This document shows, one piece after another, positions 1-9,172 of a DNA stretch of 35,930 nucleotides. Each line of letters begins with the position of its first letter. Position 1 is the first letter of the stretch. This stretch comes from Thermoplasmatota archaeon (lineage in GTDB: Archaea; Thermoplasmatota; Thermoplasmata; Halarchaeoplasmatales; Halarchaeoplasmataceae), in contig JAGXLI010000015.1 in assembly GCA_018334755.1 (NCBI GenBank), forward strand, positions 1-35,930, in the 5' to 3' direction. The position numbers and the translations under genes were made by a program. The notes beneath the pieces are model-generated. The model saw nothing but the letters and a program-made list of their open reading frames with translations, ran no database searches and had not been told where the DNA came from.

Positions 1-659
1 GTATAATCTCCGGCGGAATGTAACCGGTACCTAGAAGTACCTCCGCCCGGCAGCTCGGTGAAGTTGCCGTCCTCTTCTCTATCATACATCATCCCCAGAT
101 CCTCGTGCCAGTCCAATATCTTTGGGGCGTCCATTGTCAGTGCTTTGACGAGGTCCGGCTCGTTGGTGAAATGTCCTCCTCCGATCGCATCTAGATAATG
201 CCTTACAGGAGAATCATCTTCTTTATCGGCAGCTTGTATGCCGCCCTGAGCCATCATGCTGTTAGCATCGCCGTGCCTTAATTTCGTAGATATCAATATC
301 TCTTCCGGGTCTATGCCCTCTTCGACGGCCCAAAGAGCCGCGACCGTGCCGGCTCCTCCTCCGCCGATGATCAGAACATCTACATCATAATCGATCTGGT
401 TCAGGTCTATCTCCGATGGATCGATCAGGCTGTGAGCTTCTAACATCTCTGTAACTTCGTTCGGAGCTTTCCTACCCTGGCTCGGGCCTATCTCTATCTC
501 TTTCTTGCCCTCGGGCCTGTAATCGGGATGGAAGTTGTTTAGTACCTCGTCGGCCTGGTCGGGATCCATCCTGTCAGGTATCTTATCGATACGCTCGGAA
601 CGGGACTCCTCGACTTTCTTTATACTCTCTTCCATATAATCAGGATATCCTTCCGACAT
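1..659 (-). CDS. Fumarate reductase/succinate dehydrogenase (TfrA-like) flavoprotein, N-terminal part; runs off the left edge
   Basis: Open minus-strand frame from ATG at 659 (MSEGYPDYMEESIKKVEE...) with FAD dinucleotide-binding motif VLIIGGGGAGTVAALWAVEEG and ISTKLRHGDANSMMAQGGIQAA typical of the FrdA/SdhA/NadB family. No stop within the window. Confidence 0.8.
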   Translation of the reverse strand, partial: MSEGYPDYMEESIKKVEESRSERIDKIPDRMDPDQADEVLNNFHPDYRPEGKKEIEIGPSQGRKAPNEVTEMLEAHSLIDPSEIDLNQIDYDVDVLIIGGGGAGTVAALWAVEEGIDPEEILISTKLRHGDANSMMAQGGIQAADKEDDSPVRHYLDAIGGGHFTNEPDLVKALTMDAPKILDWHEDLGMMYDREEDGNFTELPGGGTSRYRLHSAGDY

Positions 660-661
660 GT

Positions 662-1378
662 TTATCCCTCCTCCACTATATCTCTTTCATCATATCTCTT
701 CTTGAGTTCTTCTTCAGCCATGTTTGCCAGTTCCTCCATCTCTTCATCATACTTTCCTTCTTCGATCTCTTTGACCCGTTTCGCTAATTCGTCGCTATCG
801 GGTTGTTCGTACTTAGAGTAAATCCTTCTGGCCATCTGGGCCATATGATACTGCTTGATATCAGCGGGACACCTGATCGAGCAGAGACCGCACTGGATAC
901 AATCGAAAGATAATTCGGCGGTCCTTTCGATGTCACCTCTCAAAGCCGCCTGAACATAATCCATCACTTCTATATCCTGTGGGCAGGATTTTGTACAGGT
1001 GTTGCAGGATACGCATCGAGCGACCTCTGGATAATGATCTAAAAGAACGTTATCGTGTTCTTCGGGATCCACTTTTTCTATTTCATATTCCTCCCTTACC
1101 GCCGGCATGAACGGTAACTGTACAAGGAACATGCCGTCTTCGACCGCTGTTTGGCATGCAAGGTCCATCTTCAGTTTGTAGTCCTCTTCGGTCCTGTAGA
1201 CCGTTGAACAGGCGCCGCAAAAACCCCCTCTACAGCCGCATCCACGGGTGAACTTGTAACCAGCATATTCGAGTGCGGTCATTATCGTAAGGCCTTCCGG
1301 TACCTCATAGCGCTTTCCCATCACGAAGATCTCGACCATCTCTTGTTCTTCATCCTCTTCGTTTTTGTCTTCATTCAT
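662..1378 (-). CDS. Iron-sulfur subunit of fumarate reductase/succinate dehydrogenase type (TfrB N-terminal-like; 2Fe-2S plus two 4Fe-4S motifs)
   Basis: GCGCRGGFCGAC 2Fe-2S motif, CVSCNTCTKSCP and CIQCGLCSIRCP cluster motifs; adjacent to the flavoprotein gene. Confidence 0.8.
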   Translation of the reverse strand: MNEDKNEEDEEQEMVEIFVMGKRYEVPEGLTIMTALEYAGYKFTRGCGCRGGFCGACSTVYRTEEDYKLKMDLACQTAVEDGMFLVQLPFMPAVREEYEIEKVDPEEHDNVLLDHYPEVARCVSCNTCTKSCPQDIEVMDYVQAALRGDIERTAELSFDCIQCGLCSIRCPADIKQYHMAQMARRIYSKYEQPDSDELAKRVKEIEEGKYDEEMEELANMAEEELKKRYDERDIVEEG

Positions 1379-1384
1379 ATAATC

Positions 1385-2236
1385 TCACTCCTTGATTCCT
1401 TTCTCTTCAAGTAAAGATATCGGATCGATCTTATGATTCTCCATCTCTATGTCCAATCCTAGAGCTAGAGCGATCAATTCAGTTATGTAAAACACGGGGA
1501 GCTCAAACTCAGTAGCCCTCTGGTGAAAATCTAGATTGAACTGGCACAGGGGACAAGAAAGTACTATAGCGTCGGCCCCTTCATTTACGGCATAAGAAAC
1601 TATGTCCTCTACTCGTTTTTCCACAATATCAGATCTATTTACGGTATGGTAAGATCCACAGCATTCCGTCCTTTTCGGATTCTCTATAACTTCGGCCCCC
1701 AACGATCCCAGAATCTCTTCCATCATCTCGGGATCTTCGGTTTCATCTATTGCAACATTATCGGGCCTCAAAAGCATGCAGCCGTAATACGGAGCTATGT
1801 TCAGATCGTCCAGCGAGTTAGTGACAGCATCTTCGATCTCGTCTTTCATCTCGAGCAAGATCTCTAATAGGTGATGGACCTCGACCTCTCCTTCATAATC
1901 TGGATCTTCATCTAAAAAATCATTCATGGTCTCAAGATCGTCTTCGTTCTCCTTCATCCTCTCGTTTGCCTGTTTCAGAACGTTGTAACACATGTCGCAG
2001 AGCGTAACAACTTTTTCTTCGCCCTGCTCCTGGGCGCAGCACATAGTTCTTATGGGAGCTATCTGGTGCATTATGTCATCTTCCGTCAGGGACTGCATGG
2101 CTCCGCAGCAGTACCAATCGTCCATCTCGACCAGAGGTCTGCCGAGTTCTTCCATCACCTTCATCGCACTGCTCTCATAATCTTTAGCTTTGGTTTTAAG
2201 CGTGCAGCCCGGATAATAAAGATAACTATCCTCCAT
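1385..2236 (-). CDS. hdrB: Heterodisulfide reductase subunit B-like protein (two CCG domains)
   Basis: YYPGCTLKTKAKDYESS...DDWYCCGAM and YYGCMLLRP...RTECCGSYHTV CCG-type motifs. Confidence 0.85.
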   Translation of the reverse strand: MEDSYLYYPGCTLKTKAKDYESSAMKVMEELGRPLVEMDDWYCCGAMQSLTEDDIMHQIAPIRTMCCAQEQGEEKVVTLCDMCYNVLKQANERMKENEDDLETMNDFLDEDPDYEGEVEVHHLLEILLEMKDEIEDAVTNSLDDLNIAPYYGCMLLRPDNVAIDETEDPEMMEEILGSLGAEVIENPKRTECCGSYHTVNRSDIVEKRVEDIVSYAVNEGADAIVLSCPLCQFNLDFHQRATEFELPVFYITELIALALGLDIEMENHKIDPISLLEEKGIKE

Positions 2237-2240
2237 TTTA

Positions 2241-2636
2241 TCATCCCGTCTCCTTCCTGAAGCAGCCCACTACGGCTAACTGGGGCAGTTCTTCCATATT
2301 ATCAACTTCATCGACTTCGGCCCTATCTATATTTGCTCTCAGGACTATCTGCCTGACCGCCTCCATTATCTTGGCTATATCGATATCTCTAGGACATCGA
2401 ACGCTGCACGTATAACACGCGGCGCAGATCCACATCGTGTTGTGCTCCAGAACCTTTTCGATATCACCTAAAATTATGTGCTTGAAAACTCTCTCCGGCA
2501 GTATATCCATGTCTTCAACAAAAGGACAGCCAGCGGCGCAAGTTCCACACTGTATACAGGCGTTCAAAGACTGACCTGAAAGCTCTTCGACTTTGTCCGC
2601 AAAATCGATATCTCTGGTCAATTTTTTTAGATTCAT
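2241..2636 (-). CDS. hdrC: Heterodisulfide reductase subunit C-like ferredoxin
   Basis: CIQCGTCAAGCP and CAACYTCSVRCP motifs in a ~131-aa protein next to hdrB. Confidence 0.85.
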   Translation of the reverse strand: MNLKKLTRDIDFADKVEELSGQSLNACIQCGTCAAGCPFVEDMDILPERVFKHIILGDIEKVLEHNTMWICAACYTCSVRCPRDIDIAKIMEAVRQIVLRANIDRAEVDEVDNMEELPQLAVVGCFRKETG

Positions 2637-4114
2637 TCTTTATCACCTATCCCCTGTTGGACCTCTTTATACTTCTCCCCCTCAGAATCGTAGATGTTCA
2701 CTTTGAGCGGGGTATCGCCCATCGCCGAATGAGTCGCACAAGCCAGACAGGGATCGTAGGCCCTGAACGCTCTCTCGACCTTGTTCAGCATGCCCTCCTG
2801 GATATCTCCCCCGTCTATGTATTTTTTAGCGGCATCCCTAACGCTCATCGAGATGACCGAAGCGTTGTGATTGGTCGCCACTATAAGGTTGGCGTTCTCT
2901 ATCTGACCGTCTTCGTCAAGATCGTAATCATGTATCAAAGTTCCACGAGCAGCTTCAACTATTCCGATTCCGCTTCCAGGTTCGCCTGGTTCGTTCCTGA
3001 TGTTATCGCTCTCCAGGTCTTCATCTTTGGCTAGTTCCTCTAAAATCTCCGCCGCCTGAAGTACTTCTATCAGGCGGGCCCAGTGGTAGGCCATCGTGGA
3101 GTGTACCGGGTAACCCAAAGCGTCGAACATCTCCTCATATTCCTCTTGCGCCAGCTCAGTCTTCATGCCTTCCGCTGCATTGATCCTTCCCAGGGTCCCC
3201 ACACGATATATTCCGGAAGCTTCTCCCTCTTCAAAGCCCTTCCATCCTATATCTTTGAGGTACGGGAACTTCATGTAACTCCATGGTTCCGTATGTTCTC
3301 TTATAACGTCCGTGTAATCCGTTCCGCTGAAGGAATCAAAATCTGCTCCGTCGGGATCTACGATATTTACTATTCCTCCAGTATGGCTCAATTCCCCGTC
3401 CTCGGTCAAACCCATGCTGTATGTTTCGAGCCTATCCTCTTTTATCACGTCTTCGTATTCCTTCAGAACTTCGTCTTTGAACAGGTCTAGAGTGAATTGA
3501 GCGAAGTCCACCATATCGCTGGTCAGTTCGATCAATTCCTCCCTCTCTTCGCTGCTCAAAGATTTGGTGACTCCTCCGGGTAAACCAAACGCTGGATGGA
3601 CTGACTTACCGGCTAACATCCTGACTATCTTCTGTCCTTTACCTCTCTGTTTGATTACTTTTTTACCTATGTCCTCGCCGACCTCTTTTATGACTCCGAG
3701 TATGTTTCTAGCGTCCCGCGGGGCATCCACCCCTACCAGAAAATCGGGGCTGGCGAGGTAATAAAAATGCAGTATATGATCGGCAAAGATGTAAGCGTTG
3801 TAGAATACCTCTCTCAGTTTTTTAGCGGCCTCCGTCGGTTCGACATCGTAGGCATCGTCAAGGGCTTTTGAAGAGGCAAGATGATGAGCTTCCGGACAGA
3901 CTCCACAGATCCTATTGGTTATGTTCGGCATGTCCTCCGCTCTTCTTCCCTCGCAGAACTTCTCGAATCCCTTGTACTCAGGAACTTGAAGATACGCGTT
4001 CTCAACTTCTTCTTCGTCATCTAGGAAGATCTCTATCTTACCGTGTCCTTCCAAACGGGTGATCGGGTCTATAGATATCTTGTTCTCATCCTTTTCAACT
4101 TTCTCTTCACTCAT
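2633..4114 (-). CDS. mvhA: F420-non-reducing [NiFe]-hydrogenase large subunit
   Basis: ITRLEGHGKIEIF, RICGVCPEAHH (N-terminal NiFe ligands) and DPCLACATHSAMG (C-terminal ligands). Confidence 0.9.
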   Translation of the reverse strand: MSEEKVEKDENKISIDPITRLEGHGKIEIFLDDEEEVENAYLQVPEYKGFEKFCEGRRAEDMPNITNRICGVCPEAHHLASSKALDDAYDVEPTEAAKKLREVFYNAYIFADHILHFYYLASPDFLVGVDAPRDARNILGVIKEVGEDIGKKVIKQRGKGQKIVRMLAGKSVHPAFGLPGGVTKSLSSEEREELIELTSDMVDFAQFTLDLFKDEVLKEYEDVIKEDRLETYSMGLTEDGELSHTGGIVNIVDPDGADFDSFSGTDYTDVIREHTEPWSYMKFPYLKDIGWKGFEEGEASGIYRVGTLGRINAAEGMKTELAQEEYEEMFDALGYPVHSTMAYHWARLIEVLQAAEILEELAKDEDLESDNIRNEPGEPGSGIGIVEAARGTLIHDYDLDEDGQIENANLIVATNHNASVISMSVRDAAKKYIDGGDIQEGMLNKVERAFRAYDPCLACATHSAMGDTPLKVNIYDSEGEKYKEVQQGIGDKE

Positions 4115-5084
4115 CTAGATCACCTCTCTTGAAACCCATTATGCTGCTGGGTAAACTGAACATGTAGAAAGATCCGGTAGGATCTCTAACGCTCTTCATG
4201 GTCTCGAGGATCTCATCTTCCGTCTTCTTCTCTTCTCCTTCGATACCGATCACGGAAGCTAAGGCAGAGGCCATCCTGCTTCCCTGATCCTTTACGTCTT
4301 TTACGGGGCCGTTACAGCCGACGCAGGGATGACCCACTTCGGTACACGGGGCATCGCACATCCCCGCCGTTGCAGGTCCCATACAGAGTACGCCCTGATC
4401 CAATAAACACTCCTCTGGGTCAAGATCATCGGCCTCCTGTATCGGCTTCAATTCCTCTATCTTCTTCTCTTCCCTTTCCATCGGACATACGTCACAGACA
4501 CTCTTGTCCGAGATCAGGTCGTACTTTCCTACTTCAGTTTCATCGTCCAATAGAGCCGGAAAGGCTTCTTCCAACTGATTAGGCAAAGGAGGACAGCCCG
4601 GCAGGTAGTAATCAACATCTATTATATCTTCTAAAGGCACGATATGTTCCATCAAATCAGGCAGTTCTAGTTCACCTTCTTCAACCTCGCTCTTCTTTTG
4701 CGGGATCGGACCTTCATCGGTAGTTTTAGTATTGTAACCCGTCTCCAGAAGTTCATCTTTTTCACTCAGATTACCCAGGCCGAAAAGGCCGCCGTTGACG
4801 GAACAAGAACCGTAAGCCACCACTTCCTTCGCCTTTTCTCTGAGAAGTTCAGCCATCTCTATATTCTCTTCCAGGCGCATGGCTCCGTTGATGAACATTA
4901 TGTCTATCTCATCATCTCCCATCTCCTCGACATCTTCATATTTAGGATCCATCGCACAGGGCCAGAAAACTATATCTGCCTGTTCGACCACATCCAATAT
5001 CATCTCGTCGATATCAAGAACGCTGACCTGACAGCCACCGCAGGCCCCACACCAGTAAAAACCGATCTTCTTCTTTTCACTCAT
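4107..5084 (-). CDS. mvhG: F420-non-reducing hydrogenase small subunit
   Basis: GFYWCGACGGCQVSVLD, YGSCSVNGGLFGLGN, CVGCNGPV cluster ligands; overlaps mvhA start. Confidence 0.9.
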   Translation of the reverse strand: MSEKKKIGFYWCGACGGCQVSVLDIDEMILDVVEQADIVFWPCAMDPKYEDVEEMGDDEIDIMFINGAMRLEENIEMAELLREKAKEVVAYGSCSVNGGLFGLGNLSEKDELLETGYNTKTTDEGPIPQKKSEVEEGELELPDLMEHIVPLEDIIDVDYYLPGCPPLPNQLEEAFPALLDDETEVGKYDLISDKSVCDVCPMEREEKKIEELKPIQEADDLDPEECLLDQGVLCMGPATAGMCDAPCTEVGHPCVGCNGPVKDVKDQGSRMASALASVIGIEGEEKKTEDEILETMKSVRDPTGSFYMFSLPSSIMGFKRGDLDE

Positions 5085-5520
5085 CTTGATCTCCTCCTAT
5101 CGAAGAGCCGTCCAGATCTAAAGGACCCAGCTCTCTGATCTCTTCCGTCATGTCCTTCATCACTTCAGCAAATTTGCCGCCCTCCGCGGATGAGATCCAT
5201 TCTAACCTTAACCTTTCAGGATTCACCCCGAAATCCCTCATCATCTTCTTTATCATATCCGCTTTTCTTATGGTCTTATAATTGCCGTTGATATAATGGC
5301 AGTCACCGGGATGACACCCCGCGATAAGTACGCCGTCGGCACCTTCCTGCAGAGATTCGAAAACATGTTCAGGGGAAACTCTCGAGGAACACATCACCTT
5401 TATGTTCAAGATATTGGGAGGATACTGTTCTCTGCTCACACCGGCTAGATCCGCACCGGCGTAGCTGCACCAGTTGCAGAGAAATGCGATGATCTTGGGT
5501 TCAAAATCTTCTTCGCTCAT
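5077..5520 (-). CDS. mvhD: Hydrogenase iron-sulfur subunit MvhD (2Fe-2S)
   Basis: FEPKIIAFLCNWCSYAGADLAGVSREQYPPNILNIKVMCSSRVSPEHV...GADGVLIAGCHPGDCHYINGNYKT is characteristic of MvhD. Start chosen at internal ATG (MSEEDFEPK) rather than the longer ORF start at 5631, which overlaps hdrA. Confidence 0.88.
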   Translation of the reverse strand: MSEEDFEPKIIAFLCNWCSYAGADLAGVSREQYPPNILNIKVMCSSRVSPEHVFESLQEGADGVLIAGCHPGDCHYINGNYKTIRKADMIKKMMRDFGVNPERLRLEWISSAEGGKFAEVMKDMTEEIRELGPLDLDGSSIGGDQDE

Positions 5521-8500
5521 CAGACCACCTCGTCGAGTAAGGCAGATTTTATCATCGCCGACAGCTGATCGTTTTCGAATCCCTTCTGTGTTATAGCTTC
5601 CGTAGGACAAACACTGGCACAGGAACCGCATCCTTTACAGAGCACGTCCGTTATCTCGGCTATCTCATCCTCTTCGTTGAAATCTATGGCGCCGTAGGGA
5701 CATACTGATATACACATCTTACAGCCGCTGCATCTATCATCGTCTATCTCCGCTATTATCCCTTCGCTTTTCGTGTAACCCCTCATCATCGGGACTTCCG
5801 CTTTAGAGGCCGCTCCATCCGCCTGGGATAGCGTATCGGAGATGTTCTTCGGATAGTGTGCTCCACCGGCCAGGTAAACACCTTCGGAGGGGAACTCCAG
5901 CGGCCTGAGTTTGGCGTGGGCTTCCATGAAAAAACCCGAAGGGTTGGACGATAGTTTTAACATCTGCTGAAGCTTACCCGCGCTCGGATCACCTTTAAGC
6001 TGCATCGCCAGTACGAGATAATCGGTATCTATATCTATGTCTTCGTCTAGAAGATTATCGTGTACGTTCACGTGCAGTTTTTCTCCCTCTCTGGTGACTT
6101 CTGGCTTATTGTCGGTTGAATACCTGACAAAGATCACGCCGTTCTCTTCCTGGACCTCGGCATAGTACTCTTCTTCTTTTTTACCGAAAACCCTCATATC
6201 CTTGTATAGTACGTAAACATTTGAATCTGGATACTTTTCTTTTATGGCCTTCGCGTTCTTGAGCGAGTTGCCACAGCCGACACGGCAGCACCAGGGCCGT
6301 TCTTCTTCCATAGCACCGACACAGTTGATGAACACCACGTTCTCGGGTTCATCCAGCTCGTCATCGGCCAGGGCCTCGTCCAGCTCCAGCTGCGTCAACA
6401 CTCTCTCTTCGTCTTCGTACATATAATACTCGTCAGGATCGATCTCTTCGAAGCCTGTCGTTAAAACTATCGTATCGCTCTCTATCACTTCGCCGGTGTC
6501 TAAAGTTAATTCATAATTTCCGATGTAGCCATCTACATCTTCGACTTCCGTTGAGGTTTTTACCGTTATATTATCTTGATTTTCGATCTGGTTCGACAAC
6601 TGGTCGGACAGCTCATCGGCATCCATATCTGAAGGGAATAAAGTGTTCAATCTGTTGAGCTTACCTCCGAGGTCGTCTTTCTTCTCTATCAGGGTCACCT
6701 GCTGACCCGCATCTGCCATGCTGAGAGCGGTCTTCATTCCCGCGGGACCCCCACCGATTATCACAGTGCTGTCCCCAACATCTATCTCTTTCTCTTCTAA
6801 TGCCGCTAGACGTTTTGCCTTTGCCACGGCCATCTTCGTCAATCTCTTCGCCTTTTCCGTCGCCTTCTCGGGTTCGTCGCTGTGGACCCAGCTGCACTGA
6901 TTCCTTATGTTCGCCATCTCCAGCAGATAGCGGTTCAATCCGACCTCTTCTAAAGTATCTTTGAAAAGGTCGGCGTGAGTTCGCGGGGAACAGGCCGAGA
7001 TTACAAACCTGTTAAGGTCGTGTTCTTCGATGGCTTCCTTCAGTTCAGACTGTGCATCTTCAGAACAGGCGAACATCGGATCATCGACATATTTCACTTC
7101 CGGGATATCCTCCACGCTTTCCTTGACGGTGTCGATATCGAGATAATTCGCGATGTTCTTACCACAGTGGCAGACGAAGATGCCTATCCTCGGCTCCTCT
7201 TCAGTTATATCTCTCTCTTCCGGTTTTTCGGGCTTACCTTTCCTCTCTCTATCTTTTATCGTTTCCACGGCCCTCGCGGCCGCACCACTAGCCTGGGCCA
7301 CGCTGTCCGGAATATCTTTAGGAGATTGAGAGCAGCCCGCAAGATATATCCCGTCTCGAGTGGAGTCCATAGGAGCCGTCAACACGTCCTTCGATTCGAA
7401 GAAACCGTTCTCATCTACTTCCACGCCGAGAAGGTCCGCCAATTCTTTATTCCCTTCTGACGGAACTATCGCCGAAGATAGAACCACCATATCGACTTCG
7501 TTCGTTTTTACCTCGCCCTCTTCAGTATCTTCATATTCGATCGCTAGTTTACCTTCCTCTGTCTTGTAGACTCGAGAGGGTCTACCTCTCTTGTAATTAA
7601 CTCCCTTTTCCTTTGCGCTCTGGTAATACTGCTGGAAATCTTTTCCATAAGCACGAAGGTCCATATAATGAACGGAAGCGTCGATATCGGGATTATCTCC
7701 TATGGTGATGGAAGCTTCTTTTGTGGCGTACATACAGCATACCCTTGAACAGTACGGCATCCCTTTCTGTTTGCATCTTGAGCCAACGCACTGTATCCAT
7801 GCCACTTCCTCGGGTGCTTCTCCGTCGGATGGTTTCAGAACTTCTCCTTCGGTCGGCCCCGAAGAAGATAGAAGTCTCTCGTACTCCAACGCCGTCATAA
7901 CATCTTCATGCTGGTCGTACCCGTATTCTTCCCTCCATTCGTCGGGCTCCATCATCTCGTAACCTGTCGCGACTATGATACTACCGACGTCAAGTTTGAC
8001 CTGCTTGGACTTTTCCAGGAAATGGATGGCTTCCGCATCGCAGACGCTCTCGCATGCGCCGCACCCCACGCAGTTATCATAATCTATCGTATAACTTAAA
8101 GGAACGGATTGGGGATACTCGACATAGATCGCCTTTCTGCTCGATAGGTCCTCGTCAAATTCGTTGGGGACCTCTACGGGGCAGACCTCGGCACAATCCG
8201 CACATGCGGTACACTCCTCTGGATCCACGTACTTCGATCTTTTCCATATATCCACGGTGAACTCACCAGCACTCCCACTCACATCCTTTATCTCAGAATA
8301 TGTAAGAAGCTCTATATTTTCATGTCTGCTGGTCTCCACCAGTTTTGGAGCGGATATACAGATAGAACAATCATCGGTGGGAAAGGTCTTATCCAATTTT
8401 ACCATGTTCCCGCCGATACTCGGCTTTATATCGACTATGACTACTTCATAGCCTTTATCAGCTAGATCCAATGCGGACTGTACCCCTGATATGCCCCCAC

Positions 8501-8534
8501 CTATTACCAAAACATCTTTTTCCTTTTCTTTCAT
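5520..8534 (-). CDS. hdrA: Heterodisulfide reductase subunit A, double-length (two FAD/HdrA cores plus ferredoxin domains)
   Basis: Two FAD motifs (VLVIGGGISGVQSALDLAD and TVIIGGGPAGMKTALSMAD), HdrA-type GIFVCHCGKNIANYLD motif, and C-terminal CSGCKMCISVCP / CKGCGSCASVCP 4Fe-4S pairs; 1004 aa. Confidence 0.88.
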   Translation of the reverse strand: MKEKEKDVLVIGGGISGVQSALDLADKGYEVVIVDIKPSIGGNMVKLDKTFPTDDCSICISAPKLVETSRHENIELLTYSEIKDVSGSAGEFTVDIWKRSKYVDPEECTACADCAEVCPVEVPNEFDEDLSSRKAIYVEYPQSVPLSYTIDYDNCVGCGACESVCDAEAIHFLEKSKQVKLDVGSIIVATGYEMMEPDEWREEYGYDQHEDVMTALEYERLLSSSGPTEGEVLKPSDGEAPEEVAWIQCVGSRCKQKGMPYCSRVCCMYATKEASITIGDNPDIDASVHYMDLRAYGKDFQQYYQSAKEKGVNYKRGRPSRVYKTEEGKLAIEYEDTEEGEVKTNEVDMVVLSSAIVPSEGNKELADLLGVEVDENGFFESKDVLTAPMDSTRDGIYLAGCSQSPKDIPDSVAQASGAAARAVETIKDRERKGKPEKPEERDITEEEPRIGIFVCHCGKNIANYLDIDTVKESVEDIPEVKYVDDPMFACSEDAQSELKEAIEEHDLNRFVISACSPRTHADLFKDTLEEVGLNRYLLEMANIRNQCSWVHSDEPEKATEKAKRLTKMAVAKAKRLAALEEKEIDVGDSTVIIGGGPAGMKTALSMADAGQQVTLIEKKDDLGGKLNRLNTLFPSDMDADELSDQLSNQIENQDNITVKTSTEVEDVDGYIGNYELTLDTGEVIESDTIVLTTGFEEIDPDEYYMYEDEERVLTQLELDEALADDELDEPENVVFINCVGAMEEERPWCCRVGCGNSLKNAKAIKEKYPDSNVYVLYKDMRVFGKKEEEYYAEVQEENGVIFVRYSTDNKPEVTREGEKLHVNVHDNLLDEDIDIDTDYLVLAMQLKGDPSAGKLQQMLKLSSNPSGFFMEAHAKLRPLEFPSEGVYLAGGAHYPKNISDTLSQADGAASKAEVPMMRGYTKSEGIIAEIDDDRCSGCKMCISVCPYGAIDFNEEDEIAEITDVLCKGCGSCASVCPTEAITQKGFENDQLSAMIKSALLDEVV

Positions 8535-8650
8535 ATTAACTACCTTTTTTGGGTGTGATTATAGGGAGATTTTACGACGGGACAAGAGAGGGGATTAATA
8601 AATCCTTGGTCCATCTACTCAACTCCTCTCTCCAGCCCCGGTTTTAGCCC

Positions 8651-8676
8651 TTTATAAACACTTTAGAGTGTATAAA
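8651..8676. promoter_or_regulatory. Near-perfect inverted repeat overlapping TATA-like sequences in the hdrA / cyclophilin-like divergent intergenic region
   Basis: tttataaACACTttagAGTGTataaa read directly; the palindrome places TATA-like TTTATA/TATAAA on both strands. Confidence 0.5.
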
Positions 8677-8753
8677 GTATTTAAAAATTTCCTTTTCATA
8701 GTTGACTGAAAAATCGGCGAAAAACTGATAAACATTTACGTCATTTCTGAGGT

Positions 8754-9125
8754 ATGGCTCAGGAGATAAAGATCTCGGTAGGAGATGTCGAGTTGAAGGG
8801 CAACTTAAAAGAGAACAAGTGCGCTAAAAGGATATTAAAGATGATGCCTATCGAATCAGATTTCAATACCTGGGGTGATGAATTTTACTTCTCTATCGGG
8901 CTAGAGATGGGTCTGGATGAAACGGCTAAAAGAGAAGTCGAAGTGGGGACCATCGGATACTGGCCTTCCGACGAGGCACTGGCCATCTTTTTCGGCCCTA
9001 CCCCGGCTTCTACTAGAGAAAGACCGGTGGCGGCGAGCGATGTAAACATTGTCGGAGAGGTCAAGGAGGCAGAGAAATTGAAAGACGTGAAAGATGCGGA
9101 AAAGATCAGGATCGAACTCGCCTGA
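8754..9125 (+). CDS. Cyclophilin-like fold protein (TM1367/DUF369-like)
   Basis: ~123 aa; FYFSIGLEMGLDETAKREVEVGTIGYWPSDEALAIFFGPTPAS resembles the archaeal cyclophilin-like small protein family. Confidence 0.6.
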   Translation: MAQEIKISVGDVELKGNLKENKCAKRILKMMPIESDFNTWGDEFYFSIGLEMGLDETAKREVEVGTIGYWPSDEALAIFFGPTPASTRERPVAASDVNIVGEVKEAEKLKDVKDAEKIRIELA

Positions 9126-9172
9126 GAAGACTAACCCGTAAAAATAATAATGCCCCTTTTCAATCCCTCAAC

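Noticed and set aside
5521-5631. Upstream extension of the MvhD ORF (MRFLCQCLSYGSYNTEG...)
   Set aside because: It overlaps the HdrA C-terminus; the conserved MvhD sequence starts at the internal ATG at 5520.
1646-8451. Numerous plus-strand ORFs opposite the hdr-mvh-frd cluster
   Set aside because: They are antisense to well-supported conserved genes and their translations show no recognisable domains.
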